Assembly (NCBI GenBank): GCA_004380135.1
Contig: QXCR01000118.1
Span: 1-64,000 of the forward strand
Reading direction: 5' to 3'
Source: Stemphylium vesicarium
Taxonomy: Eukaryota; Ascomycota; Dothideomycetes; Pleosporales; Pleosporaceae
Length of the DNA: 64,000 nucleotides
Both the position numbers and the translations under genes were made by a program. Each line of letters begins with the position of its first letter. Positions within the stretch are counted from its first letter, which is position 1. A model generated the notes under the pieces. The model saw nothing but the letters and a program-made list of their open reading frames with translations. It did no database searches and had not been told where the DNA came from. This document shows positions 35,137-46,696 of this stretch, piece after piece.

Positions 35137-36630
35137 ATGCCTCTCTCTACCTCCAACCCGTCCCCCGCAGCCGTAACAGCCGTAATAGCCTGCACCCTCC
35201 TCACAGCCTTCCTATGCCCACGATCTGAATATCAGGACATTCTTTTCCCCTCCGAGCCGATCTGCTGGGCTCTCGTATTGGGTTTCTTCCGACTGCCGTC
35301 TCGGTTTCGGCCGGGGAGGTGGCGGTCAGATAACATTAACCCTGTCTCGACGTGTTTCGGCACCGGTAGTGCTGCAAAGGGAATGAAAGACGCCGATTCC
35401 GTCTTTCGTACTATGTCGAATTATATTGTTATTGCTGGCAAGTTTTGCGGTGGGGAGATTGGGTAGTGGGTTATGGTAAGATTTTCCCTTGTTCATCTCG
35501 TTTTTACATCTTTTCCCCACTTCTCTCTTCTTTTTCCCCGTGTTGCATGTTTTCAGAATAGACACTTAAATACTTCGAGAGCCTGGATCGCGCTGACGAT
35601 ACCAAAAAAAAGCCTGTTGTGGCTCTCTTCTTCCTCTCATTGTCCAACCTCTTCGCCAAGTGCAAAAAGGAAAGGTCGCGGTATCGCCGCATCCTGAAAA
35701 TTACCCGCTCTTGGTTGTAGCTACGGGATTCGTTCTAGCGCTCGCTCCGGCTCCTGGACTCGACATGGTCTTCGTAAGCACGTGTGCTTTTGCTTCGACC
35801 TTTATGTTTTGCCTCGGTATTTACATGATCTTCACTGAGGATATCGTGTTGGGCGAATGCAAAAAACAGTCTGGAACGGCAGATGTGGTACGCGCGATCT
35901 TACCCCGCGTGGTGTTGACCTGGGCTCCGTTCGTCGTTTTTATAGCAATTTGGCAATACCTGCAACACAACTTCTTGAGCCTGGGTGCTGCGATTTTGCC
36001 CGTCTGCATCAGAGCTGCGCATTGGATTGCCGTCTTCTGGCTTGTACGTTGGCCTCGCAATTAGTTGCTGTTAAAGAGCTTGCGCTGACTTGCTTAGGCT
36101 CAGGAGAAATGTTTCTTGATTGTGACTGTAGCATGGGCTTTTGTCGCAGCGTCAACCCGTGCTTTTGAGTCAGACACTACGTCCGTCATTGGTCTGATAC
36201 AGACAATCGCCCGCGTTCTTATTAGTGCTCGCTCTGAGCGAGCTCGTTAGGGTCCCGATTTACGATCGGAATATGGGTGTTCGGTGCATGCTATTTGCCT
36301 TTCTAGCATGGCCTTTGGCATCGCTTGTACGTCACACGCCCTGGAATACAGGCGCACCTCCGCTATCTATGATACCCTGGCCACATCTCTAGGATCAGCA
36401 TTCCAGCATGGGGCGGTCACAATGCTGTGTATCGTGCGACGTCACCAAAAGAGCACAACGTCATTTGAGGGATTTTGATGCCGCGTATCGAGCGTGTGGT
36501 ATCGAATGGAGCTTGTGATGAAAGAGCAACGCACATATTTCTTTGCGCGCTGTGCAGTCAGAAGCTTTTCAATAATCTAGTGAAAATATGGGTATATCGG
36601 GAACGACCAAAAATGCAGGATGCTCATTAG
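35137..36630 (+). pseudogene. Decayed duplicate of the GT90 glycosyltransferase gene
   Basis: Colinear with the N-terminal membrane half of the intact gene at 39263. Shared landmarks include LCPRSEYQD...ICWALVLGF against LCPHQSDG...ICWALIIAI, PVVAL, and AAHWIAVFWL|AQE against AAHWIAIFYV|AQE, with the same GTACGT donor. A one-base frameshift is needed near 35690 and another near 36250, where TAG 36248-36250 closes the frame. Beyond it, FLAWPLASLVRHTPW and IPWPHL match FVLWPLLSLIQHTP and VPWPKL, and a further TAG interrupts them. DFDAAYRA corresponds to the start of the catalytic region (AEAEYRKRY). Homology fades before 36630, where the neighbouring gene's 3' end begins. A short expressed membrane protein cannot be excluded. 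Confidence 0.7.
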
Positions 36631-36669
36631 GTTACATTTGCTTGCAATGTGAACAATGTCAAGTCTTCT

Positions 36670-38477
36670 TTACCTGCCCTCGGACGGTGATCTTGGTGAA
36701 GGTGAAGAAGAGGGCAGTGGCAGCCCCAACTGTCTGATATTGGTGAAGTTGTCCGGAGGCGTTTTCTGTCTGGGTGTGGTGCACCCCAGCTGTGGCGTGG
36801 GAGTGGCTAATTCGTACGTCCAATGATTCACATTCCCTTGCATTTCCGGTACTGATTGATCGAGCTCTACAGGCGGCTTGTGTTCTTCGGTAAAGGCAGG
36901 TGGAGTATTGAGCATGGTGCTCTGTTGCTTCCGGCGACGGTGTCGGAGGGAGAGGAGAAGCACACCGATAGCAAGAAGGGCTACTGCTGCAGCGCCAAGG
37001 CCGATACCTGCCTTCACACCCGTACTAAGCTCTGGGGTGGAAGGAGCTGAAGCGGATGTGTCGGATGGTGGAGGAGACGTGGATCCGGATTCGGTCTCTG
37101 GAAGTGGCGTCCAATAGCTTGCCCAGCTCTCGGTGAACAGGCTTTCGTTCGTGTACACATCCGGCAAATCTACATCCGCATCGTCAATGTTCAACATGAC
37201 GTTTTCAAGCCCATTCTTTGATAGACCGGGGCCAGGAGCTTGCCCCAGCCAGGATACCTGACGATTCCAGTTTCGACCTATAAAGGCCGCTTGCAAGAAG
37301 GCGCGCCCAAGTATGTACGGACTATCTTTAGAAGATGGCTCGTAGCTTTGGCAGGGAAATATGCCACGGGTTCCTCAGTGATTGGGGCTTCGAGTGTAAG
37401 GTTCAGAAGACTAAAGGGTACCTTTATAGTTACATTGTTCGACGCGCCGTAAGCAGGGGGGAAAGTGAAGCCGAGATACGCCGGTGATCTTACAATAGTT
37501 TCGTATGCTGGCTTTGTTGTATCCCAGAGCCAGTAACGCAGCTTCTCGTCAAAGATGAGAGGGAGGTGTTTGGCGATCTCCTCGCAGGTCTTTCCGGGGA
37601 GGTGAATGTATGTTTGTCGTGGATCGGGCAAAGCGGAAAGAGTCGTTGCTCGGCTCGTGTTACTGAGCAGCAGGCCGTTTTTCTCTTGGAAATCGAAAGG
37701 GGAGCCACCAGTAGCGACCCCGATGCTGATGTCGAGTAAAAGTGGGGCGTTATTGAACGAAGTATACGTTCCAACCAGTCTACCTTTGTCGTAACCGCCA
37801 ATGAGCAAGGAGCCTGGGTAATTATGGAATGCAGACCCAACATGAAGACCGTACGAGAAGGAACTCGTGGCGCTATGGTTGTATGCACCGCCCCCATAGC
37901 TGAAACCAACCATTGGTACATTGGCGAATGTCGAGTCCGTAGCGAATTTCTGCGACTGCTCTGGACCCCCCAGCGCAAAGGCTCCCAACTCCGGGCCCCG
38001 AAAACTTCCGTTCGGGTTTGTGATTGCAATATCCTCAATCATCACCAAGCTCGTGTTCCAGTATGAGAAGCTTTTCACGGTCGATGCTTGGAGAAGAATG
38101 CCCTGCTCACTGGAGTTCACCCGAGAGGCCTCGTCCATCCAGTCCCCAGACGCGCTGACACTGGGAGGGAAATCAGGGTCCCAAGTTCCTCCCTTTCCAC
38201 AGTTGGTGTTCTTGTATGGTTTGCATGCTTTGGAAGTGAGAATTTTGCTGTTCCATTCACCACGAGGCAGAAGATCTAGCTGCCGGTGATCTTCGTTAAT
38301 GAGAAGAACGTCTGGATTTGTTCCGCCCACAGTCACTTGGACTGCCTGCCAGGGGCCATCTGGACCATAGTATTGTGTGCTCCACGGAACGGAGATGTAT
38401 TGCTGGGCGAGTGCGGTAGGTAACGTCCGTAGGAGCGAACTAACGAGGAGGAGCTGGACAAGACGCCGGGACTCCAT
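36670..38477 (-). CDS. Aspartic-protease-like (A1 fold) membrane protein with a one-base frameshift
   Basis: The start codon gives a signal peptide (MESRRLVQLLLVSSLLRTLPTALA). A long A1-peptidase-like lumenal domain follows (WQAVQVTVGG, LIGGYDKGRL, and LGRAFLQAAF after the shift). Then comes one transmembrane helix (AGIGLGAAAVALLAIGVLLLSL) with a basic stop-transfer RHRRRK and a cytosolic tail. The position of the first catalytic Asp reads LDLLPRGEW instead of D-[TS]-G, so it may lack protease activity. The frame shifts at a GGG run (plus strand 37354-37356). A single missing base there separates 38477-37357 from the downstream frame that stops at 36670. Either a sequencing error or a true inactivating deletion explains this. 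Confidence 0.7.
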
Positions 38478-39262
38478 TAGCGGACAAACGATTCGGACTG
38501 CACGAGGGAACGAGTGTGGGTAGACAGGAAAAAAAAACGATGTACGCGTAAGGCCCAGCAACGGGCAAACGAAGGCAGACACGAGAAACGTGTTACGGAA
38601 AACAAATTAATACAGTACAATATGAACAGGCAGTAGTAGCTCTAATTGATGAAGCCAACCGCCCGACTGCTGTGCCGCAATAAGTTTCGCTTGACTGCTG
38701 TAACGCCCAACAGCTATGACGCCCGGCTATCGTACCGTAATGAGTATCGTGGCACTTTGGGTTCCAGCAACTTCACACGCGCCATGATGTGCCGCAAATG
38801 TGATAGAAATGATCGACTCTGTAGGTAGGGCGATGCTGAGCCAGCTGTCATATACTTATGTAGTACAAATCGTCGAAAATAAGAAAGCCCTCATGGCTTC
38901 TCAACGCATGTTACAAAGGATTGTTCGTCCAATTTGCCCATATTGTAGCGGATGCTGGTGTTTTACTGGCATTCGGCTGGCATGAATGTGAGGCGGTCGT
39001 GGAGTGGGTGGTGTTGAGGGCTGAGGGTGGGGGCGGGATGTCAGAAGTTCGGGAGGAGCTAAGCGCCCAGTTAGCGCCCGGTCGTACAGCCGCCCGATCC
39101 TAGCCATGTCGGGATGTGACCTACAACTATATCTCCACTCCGCATGGCAGTGCTGCGGTGCCTTGCGTGTGCGCTCGTTCGGGAGGGCCAAGGCTCTGAT
39201 GCTCACTGTCACGATTTTTCATCCTCCATGTCGTTGTATATCGACTTGTTTTCGATGCCGCA
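38478..39262. other. Intergenic with degenerate 60-bp-spaced repeat
   Basis: 785 bp, no gene. Two 30-bp segments (38660-38689 and 38720-38749) match at about 22 of 30 positions. A third, partial similarity lies near 38789. Confidence 0.4.
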
Positions 39263-41859
39263 ATGGGCTGGGTAGACGCGATAAGTGCCTGCAGCTTGAC
39301 TGGCGCGACAGCTGCAGCTCTCTCGTCTGCCACGCTGTGCCCCCACCAATCCGATGGTTATACTCCCGTGCTTGCTGAATTGATATGCTGGGCATTGATT
39401 ATCGCGATATTCGAGCTCCTACAACGATTTAGCCCAAGTCCCTGGGAAAGCCATGGTGCCCTCTCTACGCCGTCGCTCACGCACCTGTACTGGGTAGCTG
39501 CAGTCTCTATTGCTGTCGTAGCTACTTTCTCCTCTTTCGCGGACTCTTTATGGGTCGTAGTAAGATATTCTCTCAATCCTACTATTTCATAATGCTGACT
39601 AGCCTGAGTAGCCCGTAGTAGCCCTCGTGCTCATCGCTCGCCGTCGCACGTCTTTGCTCACGCGCTTCCACGAATCTCTTCCTGAGTACGTTCGATACAC
39701 CTGGCTTGTCTGCGCAATAGGAGCAGCGCTTCTTGCAGCGCTTGTACCAAGCCTTGAAATTGAGACGCTTGCTTTTGCCGTTCCGACTGCTTTAGGTGTT
39801 GGAGGAATCTACACATCTTTGCTATATATATTTGGCCAGGACTATGACCAGCTCGATGGGGGAGAGCGGGCAGGAATCCGTCGTGTTGTGTTTTCAATTG
39901 CATCGCGTGCGATCGGGCTGCTTGCAATTGTCGGCATCGTCTTGGAAGGCGTATGGCCCGGAAGTACGCTCGCAGTCACCAACGCAGCCCTTGCCGGTGG
40001 TTTAAAGGCAGCTCATTGGATCGCGATCTTCTACGTCGTACGTCGTTCCAGAAATCCGGTCGCCTTCTCTCATTTGCTAATCTTAATAGGCGCAAGAGAT
40101 GCCCTGGGAAACCGCGCCGACAATCTGGGCCTATGTTGCTACGTCACCAGGCTCTTTCACCCCAGCTACAGACGGCCCACTAGGCATCGTCCTTTCATTC
40201 TCCCGCATGGTTGTCGCAGTCTTGATTCTGGGCCAAATAGTGGACTTCATTCCGAAAACCGAAAAGGGTCGCCGATTATTAGGCGTCTTCGTCTTGTGGC
40301 CTCTTCTATCGCTCATACAGCACACGCCTCTGAGTAGTCACTCGCCTTCCTTGCCTGGCGTACCATGGCCTAAACTGCCTGATCAAAGTCCTCATCACCC
40401 CATCGAATTGATCATCCGCAAAGCCCAACAGGATTTTGATCGTCTTGTCAGCCAGCAATCCAAGACGCTCCAATCCGCGGAGGCTGAGTATCGCAAGCGA
40501 TACTCGCGAGATCCACCTTCTGGATTCGACAAGTGGTTCTCGTATGCACAGTCCAAACAATCCATTTTGATCGATAACTTTGACATGATCAACGAGGACC
40601 TGAAGCCATTCTGGAAGATTGCTCCTCATCGTCTACTCGAGAGCGTTGATCACGTGTCACACTTCGATCATCTTGCTTTGCGGAAATGCGGCTTCACCAA
40701 TGGGCAGTACCACGGGCAGGGAGGTGGATGGATCGTGGAAGACCTTGGCAAGCTGCTTGAGGAAGTATCAAAAGACATTCCCAACGTTGATTTTGCATTC
40801 GATGTGGTGGACGAACCCAGAGTTGTCATAACACAACACATGCTCGACATAGGTGGAGTATCAAAACCTGAGTTCCAAGATGCCAACCACAAGTCGATCT
40901 GGGATCGCACCACTGGTCCGTGCGTACACACCACTCTTAGCGACAATACCGCTGCCGTTCATGACTATGGGCTTTCGTTCGTCCAGGATTGGAGGCGCGC
41001 CAAAGATGTCTGCTCGCACCCAGAGTTTGGTCTCATGCATGTTTTCTTCTCGTCACCCATGACATGTATGCTGACCGATGCTCCCATACCTGTTCTGTCT
41101 CAATCGGCCCCGTCTTCATTTGGTGATATCATGTATCCCAGCCCCTGGTACCCTGCGAAGGTGAACCAAGGAGATTACAAAGATGGGGAGGATCCTCCCT
41201 GGGAACAAAAGGCCAAGAATCTTTACTGGGCTGGAAGTACGACCGGCAGTTACAGCTGGAACAGCAGCTGGCAGTATGCACACCGTCAACGCTTCGTCAA
41301 GATGGTACAAACTCTGAATCATACCAACCATATGTATCTCAAAGAGTTCCAACCAGGACAATGGGCCAGCTACAAGGAGATCGAGGATCACAGCGACTTG
41401 TTCGACGTCAAGCTTACTGCCATCATCCAATACGACGACAAGGATTGTGAGGAGCAGGCAAACTTCTTTACTCTTGGCGAGAAAGAGGACCGAAGCCAGC
41501 AGTTCCATTCCCAGTTCATCTTTGACGCAGACGGCAACTCTTTCAGTGGGCGCTTTTACACCCTGCTACAATCGAGAAGCGCAGTACTCAAGCAGACTGT
41601 TCTGCGCGAATGGCACGACGAGCGCCTTGTTCCCTGGGTACACTTCATCCCTGTGAGCTTGTCCATGGACGAGCTGCCTGAGCTGATGCGATACATGACG
41701 AGCCATGAAGACGGGCGCAAACGGGCGAAAGAGATTGCCGACGCGGGTCGAGAATGGCATGGGAAAGTGCTGAGGAAGGAAGACTTTACGATCTATCTGT
41801 ATCGTCTCATGTTGGAATTGGCGAGGATCATGGACCCAGCCCGTGAAGTCGAAAAGTGA
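39263..41859 (+). CDS. GT90 (CAP10-like) glycosyltransferase with N-terminal multi-TM region
   Basis: Exons 39263-39559, 39612-40037 and 40090-41859 give 830 aa. The first 300 residues hold about seven or eight hydrophobic segments. The rest is a CAP10/GT90 catalytic domain. It starts near YRKRYSRDPPSGFDKWFSYA and continues through ILIDNFDMINEDLKPFW, FSSPMTCMLTDAPIPVLSQ, KAKNLYWAGSTTGSYS and HRQRFVKM. Its C-terminal part contains FDADGNSFSGRFYTLLQSRS and WVHFIPVSLSMDEL. GT90 members include the cryptococcal beta-1,2-xylosyltransferase and POGLUT. By analogy this would add a sugar to wall or capsule-like glycans or glycolipids in the Golgi; the donor is not predictable. A decayed copy of its 5' half lies 4 kb upstream. 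Confidence 0.85.
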
Positions 41860-42063
41860 GGGCGTTTGTAGGTTTATTTGAGAATGCAATACTACAAATA
41901 CACTCACAGTTCTTATGGCTGTTGGCTGACATGGACCGATGCAAGGTGAACGTACCACAGCGCAAAAACAGGTCATGCATGCTGGATATCAAGCACGAAA
42001 AAGCACGAAAGAAAAGGAACTGCGCGCACGGCGTTGCAGGACTATGATCGATCATCACCGCAC

Positions 42064-43435
42064 TCACTCTTCCTCCTCTCCCAACAACCTCCTCTCCTCA
42101 TCCTCAACCTGCTTCTTCCCCACCCCCTCATTCTGCGCACCCCCCTCCTTCAGCAAACTGACCGCAACCGCCGCCCCAATAATAAGTACCGCGCCACCCA
42201 AACTTTCTACCGGCGGCGTAGTCCCCCAAATAACCCTCTCCACCACCAGTGCAAACACAAGTTGCAAATACGTCAAATTGGTTGCTCTGCCACCCTTTTC
42301 CCTCTGCAAGCCTTCCGTGAGCAGGAACTGCAACAGGAAGCCAAACAGCCCGATAATAGCAATCAACCCCCACTGCAGCGCGGCAGTAGGAAGCGTAAAA
42401 TGCAATGAAGGATGCACAAGGATAATAACAAAAGACGCGATCGTAGCAATAAGCGAGAAGTAATTCACTGAAATCAGTGAATGCGCGCGCTTTCCTATCA
42501 CACGAATCGTTGCGTAGGCAGTGCTAGCGCCCAGGGTACCTATGATGGCGATGACGATGGCTAGAGAACGCTGTTCAGGCGTGATAGCGGGTTTCGAGGC
42601 TTTGGAATCGGGGTCTGAGGGAGCAGTGTGGTGCGGTTGAGGGAAGAGCCAGGGGGGGCGGGCGACGCAGAGGACGCCTAGGAAGGCGACGAGACTACAT
42701 AAAGCTTCTTTCCAGGTGAAGGGTTCGCGCAACCAGATGAAACAGACGATTGCCGTTGTGGTGGGGATTAGGAAGGTTATTACTGTTGCGTCGGAGATTT
42801 CGAGCCAGGAGAGGGAGTCTGTGTTGGGTGGGTTAGTATGCTATCTTCCCGGGTGGAGGGATCAGTGTGGGATTCGGCTGACTTACAGTATAGTCCAAAT
42901 AACCCGATGAAGCCTGCTACTCCTCTCAACACCAATAGCCATCTTATGCCCTTCTTGCCAAAGGGAAAATCTGGCACACCCTTACTCCAGGAGTATATCG
43001 AGCAGATGATGGTGGTGCAGAACATGCGTATGAAGATGATCTGCAGCGCGTGGAATTTGATACTGGGGTCGTTTGCGAGGAGTTTCGCAGCCGTGTTCAT
43101 CTACACCATTGTTAGTCCCCACGCAAACTTCCGAGATAAATGGAGAGGGAGCTTCTATTCGAAGACAAAAGAATACCAAGGTTGCAATGAGGAAGATGGA
43201 GACATACGATAGATCCACACGTCTGGGCCAAAAACACCAAAAACAATCCGAAATTCCGCTCGTAGAACCCCTTCAGCCCATCCCCAACTCTTCTCCACAT
43301 CGACTCTCTTCGCGCCTCAGACTCTTCATCATGCTCTTGTTCAGAAATTTCCGATGGCGGCGGTAGCGACGGATCGAAATGCACCCTAGCGCGTCCGGCT
43401 GCCGGTCTGACATCTTCTATCGTACCATACGACAT
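42064..43435 (-). CDS. EamA/DMT-superfamily membrane transporter
   Basis: Exons 43435-43208, 43100-42887 and 42818-42064 give 398 aa. After a roughly 55-residue polar N-terminus there are about ten predicted membrane helices in two EamA halves. Markers are FGLFLVFLAQ, IIFIRMFCTTIICSIYSW, RGVAGFIGLFGLYYSLSWLEISDATVITFLIPTTTAIV, and in the second half LGASTAYATIRVIGK and LTYLQLVFALVVERVIWG. The tail is acidic. The family exports metabolites or nucleotide sugars, and the substrate cannot be told from sequence. It is convergent with the GT90 gene, with about 200 bp between stops. Confidence 0.87.
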
Positions 43436-43909
43436 GGTTTGCGTGCACAGCCTCGTAAAGCCCGGACAGGGAAAAGAAGCAACGAGATGCTATCTGCAAA
43501 TGGAGCTATTTGCAAAAAGACCTCGGTTTTTCGGATTCCGACGCAAAAAGTTACTTAGTCTGGTGACCCACACAAGGCTACTTAAGTGGGTCTTGATCGC
43601 TGGCTTGGTACTGGGCCGTTAGCCGTCGCTAGCCACCAGCGCTTACCTCAGCTCAGCCCTGCGCTTTCTTTATTTTGGGAACACGACTCTTTGAGTCTTG
43701 CTCGGGGTCTTTTGGCAAAATCGGGCGGCTTTACAGTTGAGGTAAGCAGGATACTTTGTGAGGTTTCACGGCAATGAGAAAAGAACGTAGTCAAGATGTC
43801 ATATCAGATTTCTCGAGTCCAGCAAGATATTTACAAGAAAGATAAGCTTCCAACCCTATGAGAGACGTCCGGTAGGGTCCGGCGGCATTGCGCACATAGT
43901 CCGGAAAGC

Positions 43910-44920
43910 TTAAGAGAGGTAGGACACATCAACCCAGTCCTTGTAGCCTGCGCCCAATACAGTCGAAATGCTGACCGCAGCATCAAGCTTCTTGGAAAAG
44001 CTTGCGCGGGTACCCTTGGATCCGTCGCCAGTATTCTTGTATTCGGCAAACGTAACCTTATCCGTCCTGTCGTCACCAGTGTTCCAATTCTTCCATCCCG
44101 CGGGGTTGATGACATTGGTCATGCTGGTCTGCTGGAAGACAACGCGAGCGTAGTTCCTCCATGGACGGCCGAGGTAGTATGCGCCCGCCTTGACGGTGTT
44201 GTTCTTTGCAGCAGCAACCTTGGATTTGTTGATGACGTAGTACGACGGGTTGGAGTCGGAATCGCGACCGTTGGCGGTGATGTAGCCTACTGATGCGTCG
44301 AGAACGCCAAGGTCGCATCCATCAAACCAGGCTACTGCCTTCTGGCCGAAGATGAAGTCGGTGGCACCCTCAATGTAGCTCTTAGCATACACCTGGTTGC
44401 CAACCTGCGCAAGAACGGTATCCTGGAAGCCAGAGAACTGGCAGCCGTAGTAGCCCTGCTTGTCGGCATTAGCGCTCAGTGCAACTGCCTGAGAGCCTTT
44501 TCCACGGGAGTTGACGAGATTGACGTTGTAAACCTTCAGGTTAGGGGTCGATGCGCGAAGGGTTGCTGTCTGCTCATTGGTGAGACCGTCATCCTGGCTC
44601 TTGCCTTGAGTGATGGTGACGACGTTGCCAGTGTAGCCGGTGGTGTCTGTGGTCTCGCCATAGATGGTGAGGGGTGATTTGAGCGACTGGACAAGGACTT
44701 GCTCCTTGTAGGTGCCCTTGGCAATGAAGATGCACTGCTCACTTGTGCTGGACTTGTCCAAGGCGTCAACGGCAGACTGTACAGTCTTGTATTTTCCGCT
44801 GCCGCCAACAGAGAGGCAGCCTTCAGGAGCTGATGCACGTCCAGAACGTGGTGTGAGGGCAGTAGGCGCCGCAGTAGCGGACGCTGCAAGCGAAAGAACG
44901 AAGGCGAAAGTGGTACGCAT
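43910..44920 (-). CDS. Secreted pectin methylesterase (CE8)
   Basis: Single exon, 336 aa. Demethylates homogalacturonan outside the cell, exposing it to pectate lyase. A signal peptide (MRTTFAFVLSLAASATAAP) leads into a right-handed beta-helix. Family motifs: IFIAKGTYKEQVLV, GCQFSGFQDT (catalytic Gln and first Asp region), IEGATDFIFG (catalytic Asp), and YLGRPWRNYARVVFQ (Arg/Trp substrate site). Pectate lyase and cutinase genes lie within 9 kb. Confidence 0.95.
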   Translation of the reverse strand: MRTTFAFVLSLAASATAAPTALTPRSGRASAPEGCLSVGGSGKYKTVQSAVDALDKSSTSEQCIFIAKGTYKEQVLVQSLKSPLTIYGETTDTTGYTGNVVTITQGKSQDDGLTNEQTATLRASTPNLKVYNVNLVNSRGKGSQAVALSANADKQGYYGCQFSGFQDTVLAQVGNQVYAKSYIEGATDFIFGQKAVAWFDGCDLGVLDASVGYITANGRDSDSNPSYYVINKSKVAAAKNNTVKAGAYYLGRPWRNYARVVFQQTSMTNVINPAGWKNWNTGDDRTDKVTFAEYKNTGDGSKGTRASFSKKLDAAVSISTVLGAGYKDWVDVSYLS

Positions 44921-45646
44921 GATGAAAGAATGAAGAGAGTGAGTAGTGAGAATGCTGATGAGTCAAGGAATGGATACTCGACTTTAGGCTGGAAACATGC
45001 AACACATATATAGTGATTTCGAGAGCCGGGTAGTATGCAATCTATTTTGACGGACGTCACTCGGTGTTTCCAAGGCTTCGAAACATAGACCTTGTCACAC
45101 AAATTCTGACCGTTTCGTGGACATGGAAAGTCCGGGAATAGTAGAACAAGCCATCGGAGAATTTACGGCATCGATACCCCAGACGACCCATCGAAGTGTC
45201 GCGGAGAGTTTACGGATGCGAGGCGCCTAGATTGGTGGAAAGCAGTATTCCGTCCGTGCGTGGACACAGTTTGATTATAGTGCGTTACAGAGGGCTGATG
45301 ACGGGTGGAGATATGCGCCCCGTACCTACGTCGCGTGGTCGATGCACGAGAATAGAGGTGACGCGGCGTTGGAAAGAGATGATGTGCATTGTTATTTTGG
45401 GCCTGGTGGAGATGTATTGCGATTCACGAAGGTTGGAGCGAGGCCAGGCCGAGAACAACTCCAACCGTCTGTGCGCACACGTGAGTTGGTGTCGCGCTAC
45501 CAAGGCGATCGACGGGTTCCGGTAAGCCGCCTCAACATTCACTGTTTGCGCGACGCTGTGACCAGTCCATCCACACCTCAACGCCGGTCTTTCACGCTGT
45601 TGTGTTACGATTGCATGTCTTGGCGCATCTTTATTCCCACGCAACA
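44921..45646. promoter_or_regulatory. Divergent promoter region, pectin methylesterase / CHORD-like gene
   Basis: 726 bp between divergent starts. On the minus strand a TATATA box lies at 45007-45012, about 90 bp upstream of the esterase ATG. Nothing else specific was assigned. Confidence 0.45.
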
Positions 45647-46696
45647 ATGGCACGCTCACAAAGAAACGCTGATGCATATCACGCAATCGACCTCACGGGT
45701 TCCTCGCCAGAACCTGAACCACAACCGCGCGCGCCGACACGACAGACCCAGCTGTACTTCGGACATCAGCCAAGGCCCCACGGTATTTCACGCGTCAAGA
45801 ATGAGCCCGGCACCCACCAAGCGGCTTTTGTACGAAACCCTGCCGATCAGCAGCAAGTGCGGCCTATCAATCCCATGCACCTTAGGATGATTATTGAAAC
45901 GACCAACCCTCACGCTTTGCAAAATGTGCTACTGGAGCTTTGCCAAGTCTCTCCAGTCTTCTCTGGCGCGCTTGTTCGGGGGCTTGCGCCTCATTCAATC
46001 TCCGCACAAGAATTGCTCAACCAGTACCGGTCGGATTCGTACGAACCAAACGCAGTGGTTCACGATGAGGATGACAGCGATGAAACCTACGAAACCATGG
46101 AAAAGAAGCTATCCCGGCCAACTCTTCCAACCTCACAGAGTAGCAGGCTCCCAGGGCAGGTCCATGGGGGCAGATCAAATGGAGCCCTACCAAATCTTTA
46201 TGGATCTCAGTCAGTCCCACGAGTAAAGCTCGAACCGCAAAGGCCTTCTACCCCTGGCTCTGATGGCGAGCTGCGTCGTCCTAGTCGCTCTTCACACAGC
46301 GCACCGCGTGCATCTTCGTCTCGGACTCCACTGCAAAACCTTCCAGAAAGCTCATCAACCGCGGGTCGTACTCCACATGCGGGTTTCAGCAGCCAGCGCC
46401 TGGCTGAGTACAACCGGACGCCTGTACGTGCAGCCAAGACTTGCATCAAATGCCATGAACCATTCACGGACGACACGGAGCCCTGTATATTCCATCCCGG
46501 GACGAGAATGAGGTTGGAAGACAGTTCTGTCGTTTGGGACTGTTGCCAGGAAGGCATGTATTCCGCCGGTTGCGATTTCGGTGGAAGCCATACTACCGAA
46601 AATGATGCGAATGCAGACCCACCGATGCAGAGGAAAAGGCCAAGCGAATCCCCGGTTTCTGAGGGTGCGCCTCAGAAGAGGCCCCGGGCGTCCTAA
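45647..46696 (+). CDS. Disordered protein with C-terminal CHORD-like zinc motif
   Basis: Single exon, 349 aa from the ATG at 45647 (MARSQRNADAYHAIDLTGSS). An N-terminal DLTGSSPEPEP-type acidic/Ser motif resembles a SUMO-interacting motif. A helical block near residues 80-130 (IIETTNPHALQNVLLELCQVSP) recalls conserved fungal proteins of unknown role. A disordered Ser/Pro region follows. The C-terminus has CIKCHEPF, then CIFHPGTR, then WDCCQEG and GCDFGGSH. This is the spacing of Cys/His ligands seen in CHORD-type zinc domains, so it probably binds zinc. A basic RKR...KRP tail suggests a nuclear location. Function unknown. Confidence 0.7.
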   Translation: MARSQRNADAYHAIDLTGSSPEPEPQPRAPTRQTQLYFGHQPRPHGISRVKNEPGTHQAAFVRNPADQQQVRPINPMHLRMIIETTNPHALQNVLLELCQVSPVFSGALVRGLAPHSISAQELLNQYRSDSYEPNAVVHDEDDSDETYETMEKKLSRPTLPTSQSSRLPGQVHGGRSNGALPNLYGSQSVPRVKLEPQRPSTPGSDGELRRPSRSSHSAPRASSSRTPLQNLPESSSTAGRTPHAGFSSQRLAEYNRTPVRAAKTCIKCHEPFTDDTEPCIFHPGTRMRLEDSSVVWDCCQEGMYSAGCDFGGSHTTENDANADPPMQRKRPSESPVSEGAPQKRPRAS

